Shown: positions 9,195 to 19,013, counted from the stretch's first letter. The stretch is DNA of 64,000 nucleotides from Sinorhizobium arboris LMG 14919 (GCF_000427465.1 NZ_KE386497.1:252162-316161); one strand, 5' to 3'. Numbers and translations are program-made. The notes: generated by a model not told the origin, from the sequence alone.

Positions 9195-10805
9195 ATGACG
9201 GCGATCATAGGCAGGTACGAGCGCGGCGACTTCTCCATGGCCGGCGAATTAGACGGTGAACGTCATTACGACGCTAACAGTCTGCCAAATGACCTTTCGC
9301 TGTTCCGCCGTGGTGGTGTTAGTCTGTTGTTCGATGAAGTGGCTTATATTGCTGCGAAAACGCGTCAGCGCAGCGCATTTGATCCTGTTCGTTTCGTGGA
9401 GGATTATCGTTCACGCGGAGAAGATGCATTCGACGACCTTGATGGTCAATTTGCCATAGCCCTGCACGATGCCGCGAATGGCAAATTGTACCTCGCGCGG
9501 GACGCCTTTGGCACCCGTCCGCTATTCATCGCACAGCTTCCATATGGCTTTGCATTTTCAACGACCTACGGACCACTGTCCAAGCTTCCGGAACTTCACC
9601 CCGCCTTTAATGTCGCCGCCGTCCGCTCATTTATTGAGAGCGGATGGGTACCGGCTGGATTTACCTTCCATCGCGATATACGGACTGCGCGAGCCGGCTT
9701 TCTCGAAATATTCGACCGTCACTCGCACTGGATTCGTCGCCTGCCGCCTCGGCCAAATGAATATACTCCGCCCACAGATGCACTCTCCTCCGAAGAATTG
9801 CTGTCGCTTCTTCGTCGGACGGTGGCGGAATCACTTGAACGTTCGCACGGCGAGATTGGCGTTTCGCTCAGCGGCGGTATCGACTCCGCCGCGATCGCGG
9901 CGCTGCTGAAGAAAGCCGATCCGCGCCGCATCTTACGAAGCTTCACTGTTGGTTACGGCGAGGAGGACCCAGAGATCCAAGGTGGTCGAGCGACGGCTTC
10001 CCATCTTGGCTTGGAACATCACGAAATTATCATCGGCGCGCAAGACTTGGCTTCCCTCATGCAGGAAACCGTACAAGCCCTTGGCAATCCAGGCGGCTAT
10101 GATGAGTTTGCCTGTCTTTTCGCTTTGTGGCGGGACGCGTCAAGGTCTGTGCAAACGCTTTTTTCAGGCAATCTCAGCGACACGCTTTTTGGCGGCATGC
10201 CCTATCACAGGGATCTTTGGCTAAGAATGCACGATGTCGATTCGCGCAAGGACCGGTCAGGATCGGCAGATGTCAGGCAAGCTGATCAGAAGGCTCCCAG
10301 AGACCTCCTTTTCGAAGATCTTCGCCAATCGCTCACCGACTGGGATGAACGTATCGGTGCACAGACCTTGCTCGCCTCCCGCGCGAACGTCGAGCTGATC
10401 ATGCCGCTCTCGAGACGATCCTTGCTCGATTTGTCCCTGCGCCTCCCCGCTCGACAAAAGGTGACGGAGTGTCATGTCAAGTCTTTCTTCCGGGAAAGCA
10501 TCGGCAATCTGTTTCCCCCTGAGATTGTCGAGCGCCCGAAGGGGATTCAACAACTGCGCTATGATGCCGATATGCGCGACGCCTTATTGGAGCTCTCGCG
10601 AATGTACCTGACGAAGGACCGCGTTGAACGACACGCAATCGTTTCACCTGCCGATGTGCAGGCCTGTGTATCCGCAAGCAAAGACCACTTCACGAGGGCG
10701 CAGTTCCAAACCCTTTGGAACATGCTCATATTCGAAATTTGGACCGACGCCTTTGCGAATGCACCGCCGCAGACAGCGCGTATCCGAGGAACGCATCGGA
10801 GATGA
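9195..10805 (+). CDS. Asparagine-synthetase/beta-lactam-synthetase-like amide ligase without catalytic cysteine
   Basis: This 536-residue protein has an N-terminal Ntn-like glutaminase fold (residues 1-180, with DGQFAIALHD and LARDAFGTRPLF) and a C-terminal asparagine synthetase domain with the PP-loop SLSGGIDSAAIAALL. It starts MTAIIGRY, so the Cys2 nucleophile of true glutamine-dependent enzymes is absent. That is also the state of beta-lactam and carbapenam synthetases, which use ATP to close an amide without glutamine. A role in forming an amide on a small molecule is inferred. It follows the CDP-alcohol phosphotransferase by 12 bp. Confidence 0.8.
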   Translation: MTAIIGRYERGDFSMAGELDGERHYDANSLPNDLSLFRRGGVSLLFDEVAYIAAKTRQRSAFDPVRFVEDYRSRGEDAFDDLDGQFAIALHDAANGKLYLARDAFGTRPLFIAQLPYGFAFSTTYGPLSKLPELHPAFNVAAVRSFIESGWVPAGFTFHRDIRTARAGFLEIFDRHSHWIRRLPPRPNEYTPPTDALSSEELLSLLRRTVAESLERSHGEIGVSLSGGIDSAAIAALLKKADPRRILRSFTVGYGEEDPEIQGGRATASHLGLEHHEIIIGAQDLASLMQETVQALGNPGGYDEFACLFALWRDASRSVQTLFSGNLSDTLFGGMPYHRDLWLRMHDVDSRKDRSGSADVRQADQKAPRDLLFEDLRQSLTDWDERIGAQTLLASRANVELIMPLSRRSLLDLSLRLPARQKVTECHVKSFFRESIGNLFPPEIVERPKGIQQLRYDADMRDALLELSRMYLTKDRVERHAIVSPADVQACVSASKDHFTRAQFQTLWNMLIFEIWTDAFANAPPQTARIRGTHRR

Positions 10806-10957
10806 TCCGGCTCAGATTTTCGGACATTTTGCACAGATCAGAAATGAAAAGGTCAATCGTGGTGTCACTTCGGCATCGCCAACGCGGAAACCGCCCTTCA
10901 TCTTCTATGCGCTCGCCGATTTCGGTTTCCTCCGGGCACATGTTTGTGACAGCTATT

Positions 10958-12133
10958 TCATCCCGTTACGCCCGCATTCGCTAGGGCTTTGTAAATGAGC
11001 CGCTCAAGCATTCGGTAATCGTCCTGATCGTTGTACGCGTGACTTGATATCCGCACCCACAAGGCTTTCCCGTGCTGGAAAACTGGAGCGTCCGTCCCGA
11101 GACCAAGCAACCGAGAGCGCAAGTCGGCTGCCGTGAGTTGGTTTGACGACAGGGGAAGCCGAATCGTCGCCATTGCGCAAGCATGTTCTTTGTTTACACC
11201 GACTTCAGTGTCGAAAGACTGGGCCATCAAGGTCGCTGCCTGCCATGCGAGCGCCTTGTTCCGGTCTCGAAGGCGCTTGCCTCCCAGTTCAAGGTGAAAA
11301 TCAATGGCAGCGGGAACACACAAAAATGGTGTAGGGTCTCGCGTGCCAGTCCAAGCAAATTCTGCAAGATATCCCCCAGGATACCCGTGAGATATCGTCG
11401 TAGGGTGCGTTACCGCCTGCTTCGAAGGATGCGTCCACAGAAAGGCGGATCCCTTGGGAGCCATCAGCCATTTGTGACAATTGCCGACATACCAGTCGGC
11501 CCCAAGCGACTCCAGGTCCAGATCAATGTGAGCCGGAGCATGTGCGCCGTCGACTAGAACGGGTATGCCGCGATCCCTGCAACTACGCATGATCTTCGCA
11601 ATGGGCAAGTCCAAAGCTGTCGGCGAGGTAATATGATCGACAATCAGTAGACGTGTGCCCACTGGCAAGCACGCAATGATGCTTTCCCCGATGTTGACAC
11701 CCGCCTCTAGCGGAAACGGGGTCTCGACCAATTGGACAGACGCACCTGACCGTGACGCATGAAAGTCAAGCGCCTTGCGCACCGCGCCATATGCATATTG
11801 CGTGGTCGCTATTACATCGGTCGGCTGCAGCGACAGAGAGTTGAGCACAGCGTTGATCCCTGTCGTCGCGTTGTCGATGAACACCAGATTCGCGTCATCG
11901 CCCCCGACAAAGGCTGCAAGACGCGTGCGACTTTTTTCAAGTGCATCTGGTAGAATGCATTGCATGAAATAGGTCGGTTGCTTCTCAAGGAGCCCACGCC
12001 ACCGATCCTGCTCCGCAAGCACGGCATTCGGTACCGCTCCATAGGCGCCATGATTTACCGTGAGAAATCCTTCGGCCAGCGGCCACATCTTTCGAACGTG
12101 GGCCCCATAGTTGTCGATCTCCGTGTCAGCCAT
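10958..12133 (-). CDS. Class V PLP aminotransferase family (isopenicillin-N-epimerase-like)
   Basis: This 391-residue fold type I PLP enzyme has the cofactor aspartate context VDGAHAPAHIDLDL and the PLP lysine in NCHKWLMAPKGSAFLW. These are typical of isopenicillin N epimerase, cysteine desulfurase-like and related class V enzymes. It would carry out transamination, epimerisation or elimination on an amino acid. It is 78 bp downstream of the methyltransferase gene on the same strand and convergent with the amide ligase, so the four genes may belong to one small-molecule pathway. No substrate can be named. Confidence 0.82.
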   Translation of the reverse strand: MADTEIDNYGAHVRKMWPLAEGFLTVNHGAYGAVPNAVLAEQDRWRGLLEKQPTYFMQCILPDALEKSRTRLAAFVGGDDANLVFIDNATTGINAVLNSLSLQPTDVIATTQYAYGAVRKALDFHASRSGASVQLVETPFPLEAGVNIGESIIACLPVGTRLLIVDHITSPTALDLPIAKIMRSCRDRGIPVLVDGAHAPAHIDLDLESLGADWYVGNCHKWLMAPKGSAFLWTHPSKQAVTHPTTISHGYPGGYLAEFAWTGTRDPTPFLCVPAAIDFHLELGGKRLRDRNKALAWQAATLMAQSFDTEVGVNKEHACAMATIRLPLSSNQLTAADLRSRLLGLGTDAPVFQHGKALWVRISSHAYNDQDDYRMLERLIYKALANAGVTG

Positions 12134-12211
12134 TTTTCGCTCAGCAATTCCCGCGCGTCGGAAACGCGGCTGTATTTTGAGAAGGCAGCCTTCATCTCGC
12201 GCTCTGGCGAC

Positions 12212-12979
12212 TCAAATTTTGCGGTAGACTGAAACGTAGCGCCACGACGAACCGTCGAAGGGCTCGCGACGCCAGCCACCGAAGCGTTCCACCAAAGAAA
12301 ATCCAGCGATGCGACACAGCAAATCCAGTTCCGCCGGGTAAACGTAGCGCAGGCGTGTCGGCAGCGTTTTCATCTTTCCTTCGGCGAGCCAGATATCCTG
12401 CGAGGTCGTGATCTGCTCGTTGCGCTCATGCCGCGTGAAGCGAACGACTATGTTGCCGTCATCGACGTGCATGACGGTCGTCTTCTGGTTGCCATATATT
12501 CCGGAACCGGAGAAATCGTTCGTCTGAGGATAATTGAGGTGAACGATGAATAGGCCGCCGCTTCGTAGGGCACGGGAAACTGCGGCGAGACATGTCAACT
12601 GATCTTCCTGTGACAGCATGAAGGAGAAAGACTGGTTGATGCAGTAGACGAGATCTGGCTCCACGGGCAATGTAAAGTCCCGCATATCGGCGACCGCGGC
12701 GTCAACACGGTCCGTCTTTTCTTTTAGGGAGGCGATCATCCGCGTGGAGTTATCAATCCCGAATACCTTCACCCCTCGCGCCGACAAGGGTATGGCAATA
12801 TGCCCATTGCCAACGCCAAGCTCACAGGCAATGCCGCCAGGGGCATAGCTCCTAATAAATTCAACGACGAACGGGAGTTCGGCGGCTTTGTTCAGCAAAA
12901 TCGCAAATTCGTCGTAAACGCTACTCCAGACATTGCCATAGTCACTGTTCGACGGATCCGTACCACGTTGGATTGCCAT
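12212..12979 (-). CDS. Class I SAM-dependent methyltransferase (copy 1)
   Basis: This 255-residue Rossmann methyltransferase has motif I CELGVGNGHIAIPLS and the acidic strand VFGIDNS. The motif IV region is DLVYCINQSFSFML, and a C-terminal region follows with HLNYPQTNDFSGSGIYG. A ribosome site GGGAG precedes the ATG. A clear paralogue lies at 30616-31392, sharing YCINxxFSxM and HLNYP-T-DFSG-GIYG. Duplicate methyltransferases, one beside each pepM locus, suggest a role in phosphonate product tailoring, which is inference. Confidence 0.85.
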   Translation of the reverse strand: MAIQRGTDPSNSDYGNVWSSVYDEFAILLNKAAELPFVVEFIRSYAPGGIACELGVGNGHIAIPLSARGVKVFGIDNSTRMIASLKEKTDRVDAAVADMRDFTLPVEPDLVYCINQSFSFMLSQEDQLTCLAAVSRALRSGGLFIVHLNYPQTNDFSGSGIYGNQKTTVMHVDDGNIVVRFTRHERNEQITTSQDIWLAEGKMKTLPTRLRYVYPAELDLLCRIAGFSLVERFGGWRREPFDGSSWRYVSVYRKI

Positions 12980-13265
12980 CTGATTTCTCCCTTTGTAGAA
13001 GATTGCGCTTTGAGAAACTTAAAGCTCTTGAACGCCGATGGTTTCGCTCAAGAAGCTTTGTCCGGAACTGGACGGACAGCCTCGCAGCTCATCCTTTGAA
13101 CCTCCCAAAATATTGGCAAGTTTGTCAGTCGCAAGCAGGCTAAAAGCTTAGGAGGTGTTTCGACTGCAACGAGACACGTGATGAACCTGTACCGCGAACT
13201 ATTCTGTTTGCAACGACGAAAAGCAGCGCGGAAGTCTGTAGGGTAGGATTCACGTCGACCGTCCC

Positions 13266-14636
13266 TCAGTGATGGAGTAACCCATCGCTCCGCTCCCCTG
13301 CACTAAAGTGGATGTTCGGTGGACGTGAAAAGCCGAGATTTTCGCGAAGGGTTTTTCCACAGTACTGCGTTCTGAAGAGGTCCCTGCGTCGTAGCTCAGG
13401 GATGACAAGATGGACAAAATCTTCGAGCCCAGAGGGGAACATTGCCGGCATTACGACAAATCCATCGGCCGCCTTTTGCTCGAAATACTCCTGCATCTGA
13501 TCCACGACTCGGGCAGGTGATCCCACTGCAACGAGGTGACCGCGACCGACGCTGAGAAGTGCTGCAAGTTGCCTTATCGTGTAGTTTCTCGCCCTCGCCG
13601 TGTCCATTAGCAACTTCTGCCGACTCTTCATGTTGTTGGTTTCTATCAGGTCATCGGGGATACGCTCATCCAATCCGTGTTTGTCCAGATCGATCACATA
13701 TCCGAGCAGTCTTCGTGCAAGCTCAAGTGCGAGATCTTCGTGAATAAGACTTTGAAGCTGCGCGAGTTTAGCCTCTGCTGCTTCATCCGTTTTTGCGACG
13801 ATCGGCACGATACCGGGGAGGATGGCCAAAGCGTCGCGCGATCGGCCGAACTCAACCGCTTGACCCTTCACGAGATCGTAGAAGCGCTTGGCATCTTCGA
13901 TAGTCTGCTGAGCAGTGAACACCAGTTCACCATGTCGTGCGGCGAGCCGCGCGCCAGGCTGGGAACTGCCCGCTTGTGCGAGCACAGGATATCCCTGTGG
14001 ACAGCGAGAGATATTCAAAGGCCCGCGTACCTTAAAGTACTCACCCCTGTGGTCCAAAACGTTAATCCTTGCCGGATCCAAATACAGACCACGGTCGCGA
14101 TTACGAATGAAGGCGTCGTCAGCAAAGCTATCCCATAGCCCCTTAGCAGTGGACACAAATTCCTCAGCCCGTGCATAACGCTCTTCATGCAGCGGCAGTT
14201 CTTGCAGGTTGAAATTCTCTGCCTCGAACGGGTTTGTCGATGTCACGATGTTCCAACCCGCGCGACCCCCGCTCAGGTGGTCAATTGACGCGAATTTCCT
14301 CGCAATGTGATAGGGCTCATTGAAGGTCGTCGAGGCGGTCGCAACCAGTCCGATACGATCTGTCGTCACAGAGAGCGCTGCCATCAATGTCAGGGGTTCG
14401 AAGCCATCGACCCTTGCTGAGCGAGACATTGAGGCCAAGGTCGATTCACGCACCCCGGCACTATCTGCAACGAACACGAAATGGATAGCGGCAGCCTCGG
14501 CCATCGCCGCATAGGATCTGTAGCGATCCAAAGTGAAGCCGGCGTCGGAATGGGAAGTTGGGTGCCTCCATCCGCCTTCATGGTGCCCCCCTTGGCGCAT
14601 AAAGAGACCAAGAATCATCTTTTGCCTCTCTGCCAC
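13266..14636 (-). CDS. FMN-dependent monooxygenase, NtaA/SnaA/DszA family
   Basis: This 456-residue luciferase-like monooxygenase has the opening MILGLFMRQGGHHEGGWR, the segment ASIDHLSGGRAGWNIVTS and the phosphate-binding region GYPVLAQAGSSQPG, characteristic of nitrilotriacetate, dibenzothiophene-sulfone and related two-component oxygenases. I choose GTG 14636 because GGAGG lies 6 nt upstream. It would oxidise an organic substrate with reduced FMN supplied by a separate reductase, which is not seen here. No genes of an obvious pathway flank it. Confidence 0.88.
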   Translation of the reverse strand: MAERQKMILGLFMRQGGHHEGGWRHPTSHSDAGFTLDRYRSYAAMAEAAAIHFVFVADSAGVRESTLASMSRSARVDGFEPLTLMAALSVTTDRIGLVATASTTFNEPYHIARKFASIDHLSGGRAGWNIVTSTNPFEAENFNLQELPLHEERYARAEEFVSTAKGLWDSFADDAFIRNRDRGLYLDPARINVLDHRGEYFKVRGPLNISRCPQGYPVLAQAGSSQPGARLAARHGELVFTAQQTIEDAKRFYDLVKGQAVEFGRSRDALAILPGIVPIVAKTDEAAEAKLAQLQSLIHEDLALELARRLLGYVIDLDKHGLDERIPDDLIETNNMKSRQKLLMDTARARNYTIRQLAALLSVGRGHLVAVGSPARVVDQMQEYFEQKAADGFVVMPAMFPSGLEDFVHLVIPELRRRDLFRTQYCGKTLRENLGFSRPPNIHFSAGERSDGLLHH

Positions 14637-14844
14637 GATTGACCTCCTTCGCAAATACATCAAGACGATGGTCGAGATATTTCTTGCTTAGCATATTTCT
14701 TTCGGCGATTAATTGTCTCGCCATAAACTATATGGTCATGCTGTTTTCGACATCAAGACGTTTGTTTATTATATTTCTAAATATATTCCGGAACACATTT
14801 CAGTCTGCGCGAAGCTATACAGCCGACCTGATTCCTTTACTAAA
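14637..14844. promoter_or_regulatory. AT-rich region with inverted repeat upstream of the monooxygenase
   Basis: Around 14769-14784 the sequence TATATTT-CT-AAATATA forms a dyad, followed directly by TATTCCGG. It lies about 130 bp before the monooxygenase start and resembles in composition the dyads before the two pepM loci. It may be a promoter or operator. Confidence 0.3.
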
Positions 14845-15282
14845 TTAAACGTCATGGATTGATACGTAGCTATCCTTCTTGGGCGGCGACGAACTCCGCG
14901 AGCGACGCTGTCTGGTGATGCCAGGACATTGATGATTTTCAGCTTGGAAATCGGCCAGCACGGTGCGTGATCCGTTGGCCACGACGACATCTCCCTTCGC
15001 CAGCCATTCATCAACGATGATCGGCAATCCGTAGGAGAGCCCATGCGCCTGCCAATGCAGAGAAAGAAGGCCTTCCGTGACTAGCCGCTGGAATATTTCC
15101 GCTGTTGCAAATCCGCTGTTCTCGCCACCTCCGGCTGGCCGGGTGATGATCCGCTGCACGAACCTGAAGCGTTCGTCGCCGGCGAGTTTTTCTTTTGCGA
15201 GATTCAACAGTGTCTCCTTGCCGGCGCCACTGGGGCCGACCACAAGGACCAATGTTCCTTCCCGACAAGAGCTATCGGTCAT
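14845..15282 (-). pseudogene. phnN: Ribose 1,5-bisphosphate phosphokinase gene phnN, frameshifted and truncated
   Basis: The N-terminal part is a normal PhnN P-loop kinase (LVLVVGPSGAGKETLLN, RIITRP, SLHWQAHGLSYGLP, VVANGSRTVL). After residue about 113 (ADFQ) the frame is lost. The continuation KLKIINVLASPDSVARGVRRRPR sits in another frame and then stops matching, about 60 residues short of the usual 185-195. PhnN makes PRPP at the end of the C-P lyase pathway; this copy is probably inactive. Its ATG directly follows the stop of the DUF1045 relic. Confidence 0.8.
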
Positions 15283-15811
15283 TCAGCATCGGCCTCCAAT
15301 TGCATCTGAGCGAAACTCGAACCGGTAGGTAGCGATGAGATCGGCGTCGGGCCTTTCTTGTTCGAACAGAGTGATGGCATCGACGCGGAAGTCTTCATCG
15401 AGTAACGGTTCGAAACGGGCCTTCAGATGCTTCTCGACGGTCTCCCGCTTTTCCTGCTGAGATAGAGCGTCGTTTCGAGCGGCGCGAGCGCGAAGAACCG
15501 GCCCAGCTTTGTGACCTGCAAGGCGATCGGACAGGGCGGCCGACTTTGGACGTAACTTTGGATGGCGCTCCTCAATTCCTCGCAGCTTGTCCGCGGCGCC
15601 AGGCGGAACGGCGCCTTCAATGTCGCATGGAACCCATAGCGCCGCGGTTCGGCCCTCAGAGGAACATCGGCATTTGGTCGATCCACACGAGTGGCCCGTC
15701 TGGTTCGAAGGGATCCCGCCCCAACCAAAATGCCGCCGCCCGACTCAAGGGATGCGCCGGAGCCGGGGCATAGTAGAGCGCGTATCGCCGCTCACTGCTT
15801 TGCCTAGTCAT
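15283..15811 (-). pseudogene. DUF1045 (2H phosphoesterase-like) phosphonate metabolism gene, disrupted
   Basis: An ATG at 15811 overlaps the phnL stop and begins [18 protein letters not shown], reading to a stop at MPMFL. The next part is in another frame: PRRYGFHATLKAPFRLAP and KLGRFFALAPLE. The end is in a third: RETVEKHLKARFEPLLDEDF and ITLFEQERPDADLIATYRF. About 50 residues between the last two blocks, where the second phosphoesterase motif (FHxTLT) belongs, are deleted. The protein is normally encoded with phn genes but its role is not settled. Confidence 0.8.
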
Positions 15812-16575
15812 TCCACGAGAACTCCGAGGGGCGCTTGGTTGGCGACTTTGGACGGAGACACGGCAGTTGGTTCGACGGCCCTTCCAACATTGAACAAACG
15901 GTCGGCGACGGCGCTGCGCGCCTCTTCGTCGTGGAAAATGCCGACGACGGCTGCGCCGCGTGCCTTGGCTTCGCGGATCAGTTCAACCACGCTCTGGCGG
16001 TTGGCTGCATCGAGGGCTGCAGTCGGTTCATCGAGAAGCAGGATCGGATAGTCGACGATGAAGCCGCGGGCGAGGTTGACACGCTGCTGTTCGCCGCCGG
16101 AGAAGGTGGCGGGCGCCAGCGACCAGAGGCGCTCTGGGATGCGCAGCCGTGTGAGCAGTTTTTTGGCGCGCGCCTTCGCTCTGTCAGTGGGCATTCCATT
16201 GGCGATCGCTGGTTCGGCAACAACGTCAAGAGCAGTGACGCGCGGTATGACACGAAGGAACTGGCTGACATAGCCGATCGTGGTACGGCGGATCTCAACG
16301 ACCTCCCAGGGCTCGGCCGCCAGCAGATCGACTGTTTCGCCAAGGTGCTCGAGGAGGATCCGCCCGGCATCTGGCTTGTAGTTGGCGTAGAGCGAGCGCA
16401 GCAGCGTCGATTTGCCGGCGCCGGACGGCCCGTGCAGGCAAACGCATTCGCCAGCCCTTACCGTCAGTTCGATGTCGTCGAAGACGGGCAGGACGATGCC
16501 GCCCTGCGTATGGAGCGTGAAGGTCTTGGTGAGGCCTTTGGCATGAAGAGTCGGCTGATTGGATACGGGTTTCAT
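15808..16575 (-). CDS. phnL: C-P lyase system ABC-type ATPase PhnL
   Basis: This 255-residue ABC ATPase has Walker [15 protein letters not shown], signature [14 protein letters not shown] and Walker [13 protein letters not shown], and lacks any transporter partner. PhnL is required for phosphonate breakdown with PhnGHIJ and PhnM. In the known pathway PhnI with PhnG, H and L couples ATP and phosphonate to a ribose-phosphonate. It lies between the phnM fragment and the decayed DUF1045 gene in the same operon. Confidence 0.92.
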   Translation of the reverse strand: MKPVSNQPTLHAKGLTKTFTLHTQGGIVLPVFDDIELTVRAGECVCLHGPSGAGKSTLLRSLYANYKPDAGRILLEHLGETVDLLAAEPWEVVEIRRTTIGYVSQFLRVIPRVTALDVVAEPAIANGMPTDRAKARAKKLLTRLRIPERLWSLAPATFSGGEQQRVNLARGFIVDYPILLLDEPTAALDAANRQSVVELIREAKARGAAVVGIFHDEEARSAVADRLFNVGRAVEPTAVSPSKVANQAPLGVLVE

Positions 16576-16686
16576 TGCTTGTCCTCTTGAGCGAGAAGGA
16601 GACGCGAATTTCGATTTAGGTCAGAAGACTTGCCGGCCGTTGTTCCAATCTCTTCGAACGATAGGAATGTCCGTAATCTCCATCAC

Positions 16687-16935
16687 CTAGCAGCGGTCGG
16701 CCCCTGCCCGATTCCAGTTCCAGGTGATACCAGGGCGGGACAGCGCGTGCTTTTCAAGATTGCCGGCATGAAGATAGACAAGTCCGGGCGTCAAATATCT
16801 GCCTTCCAGGTCAATCGCTGAGACGCTTTTTCCCGGACTGATGCCGTCGATGCTGACGTCCATGACGTGTATCGTGTCGTCATAGGTTTCACCGGGTAGA
16901 ACGAGTCTTGCGCCGGTCAATGTCAACTCATTCAT
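16687..16935 (-). pseudogene. phnM: N-terminal fragment of phnM
   Basis: From ATG 16935 the 82 codons read MNELTLTGARLVLPGE and DLEGRYLTPGLVYLHAGNLE and end soon after SRPGITWN. They match the first 75 residues of the full PhnM at 19095-20237 (RIVLPGE, DVEGDYLVPGIVDLHTDNLE, SPRPGVRWD). The metal-binding HxD has become HAG. This is a second, truncated phnM wedged between phnK and phnL, probably left by a rearrangement of the operon. Confidence 0.85.
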
Positions 16936-16985
16936 GGTGTGTTTCTGCGCTTCACCGTTAGAAGCGATCTTGCTGTCGACCAACA

Positions 16986-17783
16986 TCAGAGCACCGAAGA
17001 GACGAGAAGTTGCGTGTAGGGATGGTGGGGATCGTCGAGAACCTGGTCTGTAAGCCCAGTCTCCACGATGTTTCCCCGCCGCATTACGATGATGCGGTGC
17101 GCCAACAGACGGGCGACGGAGAGGTCATGGGTGACCAACACCACTGCGACACCGATGTTCATAACGAGACCTCGCAGGAGGTCCAACAGGCGCGCCTGTA
17201 CAGAAACGTCGAGACCACCCGTCGGCTCGTCCATGAAGACGAGCCGCGGCTTGGTCACCAGAATCCGCGCGATCTGCAGGCGTTGCTGCATTCCGCCGGA
17301 AAAGGTTTTGGGACGATGATCTGTCCTTGACAGATCGATTTCGACCTTGGTCAGCCACTCCTGCGCTTCTTTGCGTATGTGGCCATAGTGCCTTGCACCG
17401 ATCCCCATCGGCCGCTCGCCGATGTTGCCGCCGGCGCTGACCTCCATTCTGAGACCGTCTCGAGGGCTTTGATGGACAAGTCCCCAGTCCGTCCGCATCA
17501 ACTTCCGTCGTTCTGGCTCCGCCAGGGTCAGAACATCCGTGGGTCCCTTCTGATCCATGTCGTAAACGACCGAGCCGGTATCCGGCACCATCCGTCCGGA
17601 CAGGCAGTTGAGCAACGTTGACTTCCCTGATCCCGATTCCCCAACAATGGCGATGATTTCGCCGGAAAATAGATCGAAGGAAATATTCTCGCAACCCAAT
17701 GTCTTGCCATAGGATTTGGAAAGACGGCGGATGGACAACAGCGGTCGACGCCTAGCTCCTTGCATCCGTATTTCCTGTCTCAT
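16986..17783 (-). CDS. phnK: C-P lyase subunit ATPase PhnK
   Basis: This 265-residue ABC ATPase has Walker [17 protein letters not shown], signature FSGGMQQRLQIARIL, Walker B LVFMDEPTGGLD and switch histidine VTHD. The segment TDWGLVHQSPRDGLRM is typical of PhnK. PhnK docks onto the PhnGHIJ core and is needed for C-P bond cleavage. It begins 9 bp after the stop of the phosphodiesterase gene. Confidence 0.93.
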   Translation of the reverse strand: MRQEIRMQGARRRPLLSIRRLSKSYGKTLGCENISFDLFSGEIIAIVGESGSGKSTLLNCLSGRMVPDTGSVVYDMDQKGPTDVLTLAEPERRKLMRTDWGLVHQSPRDGLRMEVSAGGNIGERPMGIGARHYGHIRKEAQEWLTKVEIDLSRTDHRPKTFSGGMQQRLQIARILVTKPRLVFMDEPTGGLDVSVQARLLDLLRGLVMNIGVAVVLVTHDLSVARLLAHRIIVMRRGNIVETGLTDQVLDDPHHPYTQLLVSSVL

Positions 17784-17792
17784 GGTTGCTGC

Positions 17793-19013
17793 CTACTCAA
17801 ACAGCGATTTAGCAGCGAACGTGTCTTCGAGACCGAGCAGTCGGCCGAGAGTTGGTGCGAAGCGCTCCGCTTCGGCCGAGTTCAGGCCCACTTTCGGAAC
17901 CGTATTTCCGGCAAAGATGCAGATGCGATCGTCGAGCGGCGAGCCAGGCCGGAAACCATGGGTCGAACGAAACTTTGGTTTGCCAGTGAGCTGATCCGCA
18001 GACGCGCCCTGCGGTGCTTCTTCGAAGTCATGGCCGGGAGGTGCGATGAAGGTGCAGATCTGATCCCGAACCGCATTGGGCACGTGGTCGGAGTTCCAGG
18101 GCTCGGCTCCGAATTCCGCAAGTCGTGCCGTGACGGCGGCTCGGTCGGCTTCGTTGGACACCACGATATGAAGTACAGCTCCTTCTGATGCCAATGTGTG
18201 CGCCGGAAAGACGCGATTGGCATAGATTGCCGTATGGATAGGGCCATGGCCGTGGTCGCTCGTGATGGCGATCACGTAGTCGGACAGGCGTCCTGCTTGG
18301 GAAAGTCTCGAGATGACCTGACCAACCAGAAGATCGGCGAAGGTCATGGAAGCATGTGCCTCTCGACTTTCATAACCGAAGTCATGTTGGTACGTGTCCG
18401 TCATGTTGACTTCAGTCAGGATGAGATCGGGAGGGCTGTCGGAGCAGGCCAATGCCGTCGCGGCCGAAACCATTAACTGATCACCCACAAAGAAGGTCGT
18501 AGCCCGGAACGCTGCACCCGTCGTAACAGCACCAGGTTCTTCCACGGCCAGCGGAAGACCTTCCAGCCTGCTTTTGGGATCCTTCACATTCAATAGGTAG
18601 GTGCTCAGGTCGGACTTCTTCAAGAATCCGGAACCCCTCAGCCAGCAGGGTGGAACGTATACAGAAGTGTGCTCGGGTCGGATGAGAGCGTGACCGACAC
18701 ATGCCACGTCGAGACCTGCCTCGGATGCACGCTGCGCGATTGTTCGGGTCATTACGTCCTGAGCCTGTGGCGGTTCGAACCGGCCGTCCACCAGAATTCG
18801 GTTGCCGAAAATGCCATGCGCCTCTGTGCAGTCACCGGTGACGATGGATGCTCGACCTGGCATCGACATCGCGGGCATAGGGGAGCTCAGGCGCTCCACC
18901 AGAAAACCTCTATCGGCCAGTGCCGACAGGTTTGGCAAGCTCTTGCGGTTACTTGCAAAGTAATCTGAGCTGATGCCATCGATCATGATCATAAAGACTT
19001 TTTTGCGCTGCAT
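17793..19013 (-). CDS. Alkaline-phosphatase-superfamily phosphodiesterase (phosphonate operon)
   Basis: This 406-residue protein has metal-site motifs of the alkaline phosphatase/NPP fold: MIDGI (Asp12), NMTDTYQHD, TSDHGHGP and a late STHG. The nucleophile region reads SMPGRASIVTG, aligning Ser50 with the Thr of nucleotide pyrophosphatases and phosphonoacetate hydrolase (PhnA). I start at ATG 19013 after GGAGAAGAAC. It lies inside the C-P lyase operon between phnM and phnK. It could hydrolyse phosphonate esters before C-P cleavage, or stand in for the missing cyclic phosphodiesterase PhnP; both are inferences. Confidence 0.8.
   Translation of the reverse strand: MQRKKVFMIMIDGISSDYFASNRKSLPNLSALADRGFLVERLSSPMPAMSMPGRASIVTGDCTEAHGIFGNRILVDGRFEPPQAQDVMTRTIAQRASEAGLDVACVGHALIRPEHTSVYVPPCWLRGSGFLKKSDLSTYLLNVKDPKSRLEGLPLAVEEPGAVTTGAAFRATTFFVGDQLMVSAATALACSDSPPDLILTEVNMTDTYQHDFGYESREAHASMTFADLLVGQVISRLSQAGRLSDYVIAITSDHGHGPIHTAIYANRVFPAHTLASEGAVLHIVVSNEADRAAVTARLAEFGAEPWNSDHVPNAVRDQICTFIAPPGHDFEEAPQGASADQLTGKPKFRSTHGFRPGSPLDDRICIFAGNTVPKVGLNSAEAERFAPTLGRLLGLEDTFAAKSLFE

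Noticed and set aside
15835..16590. 251-codon plus-strand open frame
   Set aside because: It is antisense to phnL, whose ABC motifs are complete; it has no family features.
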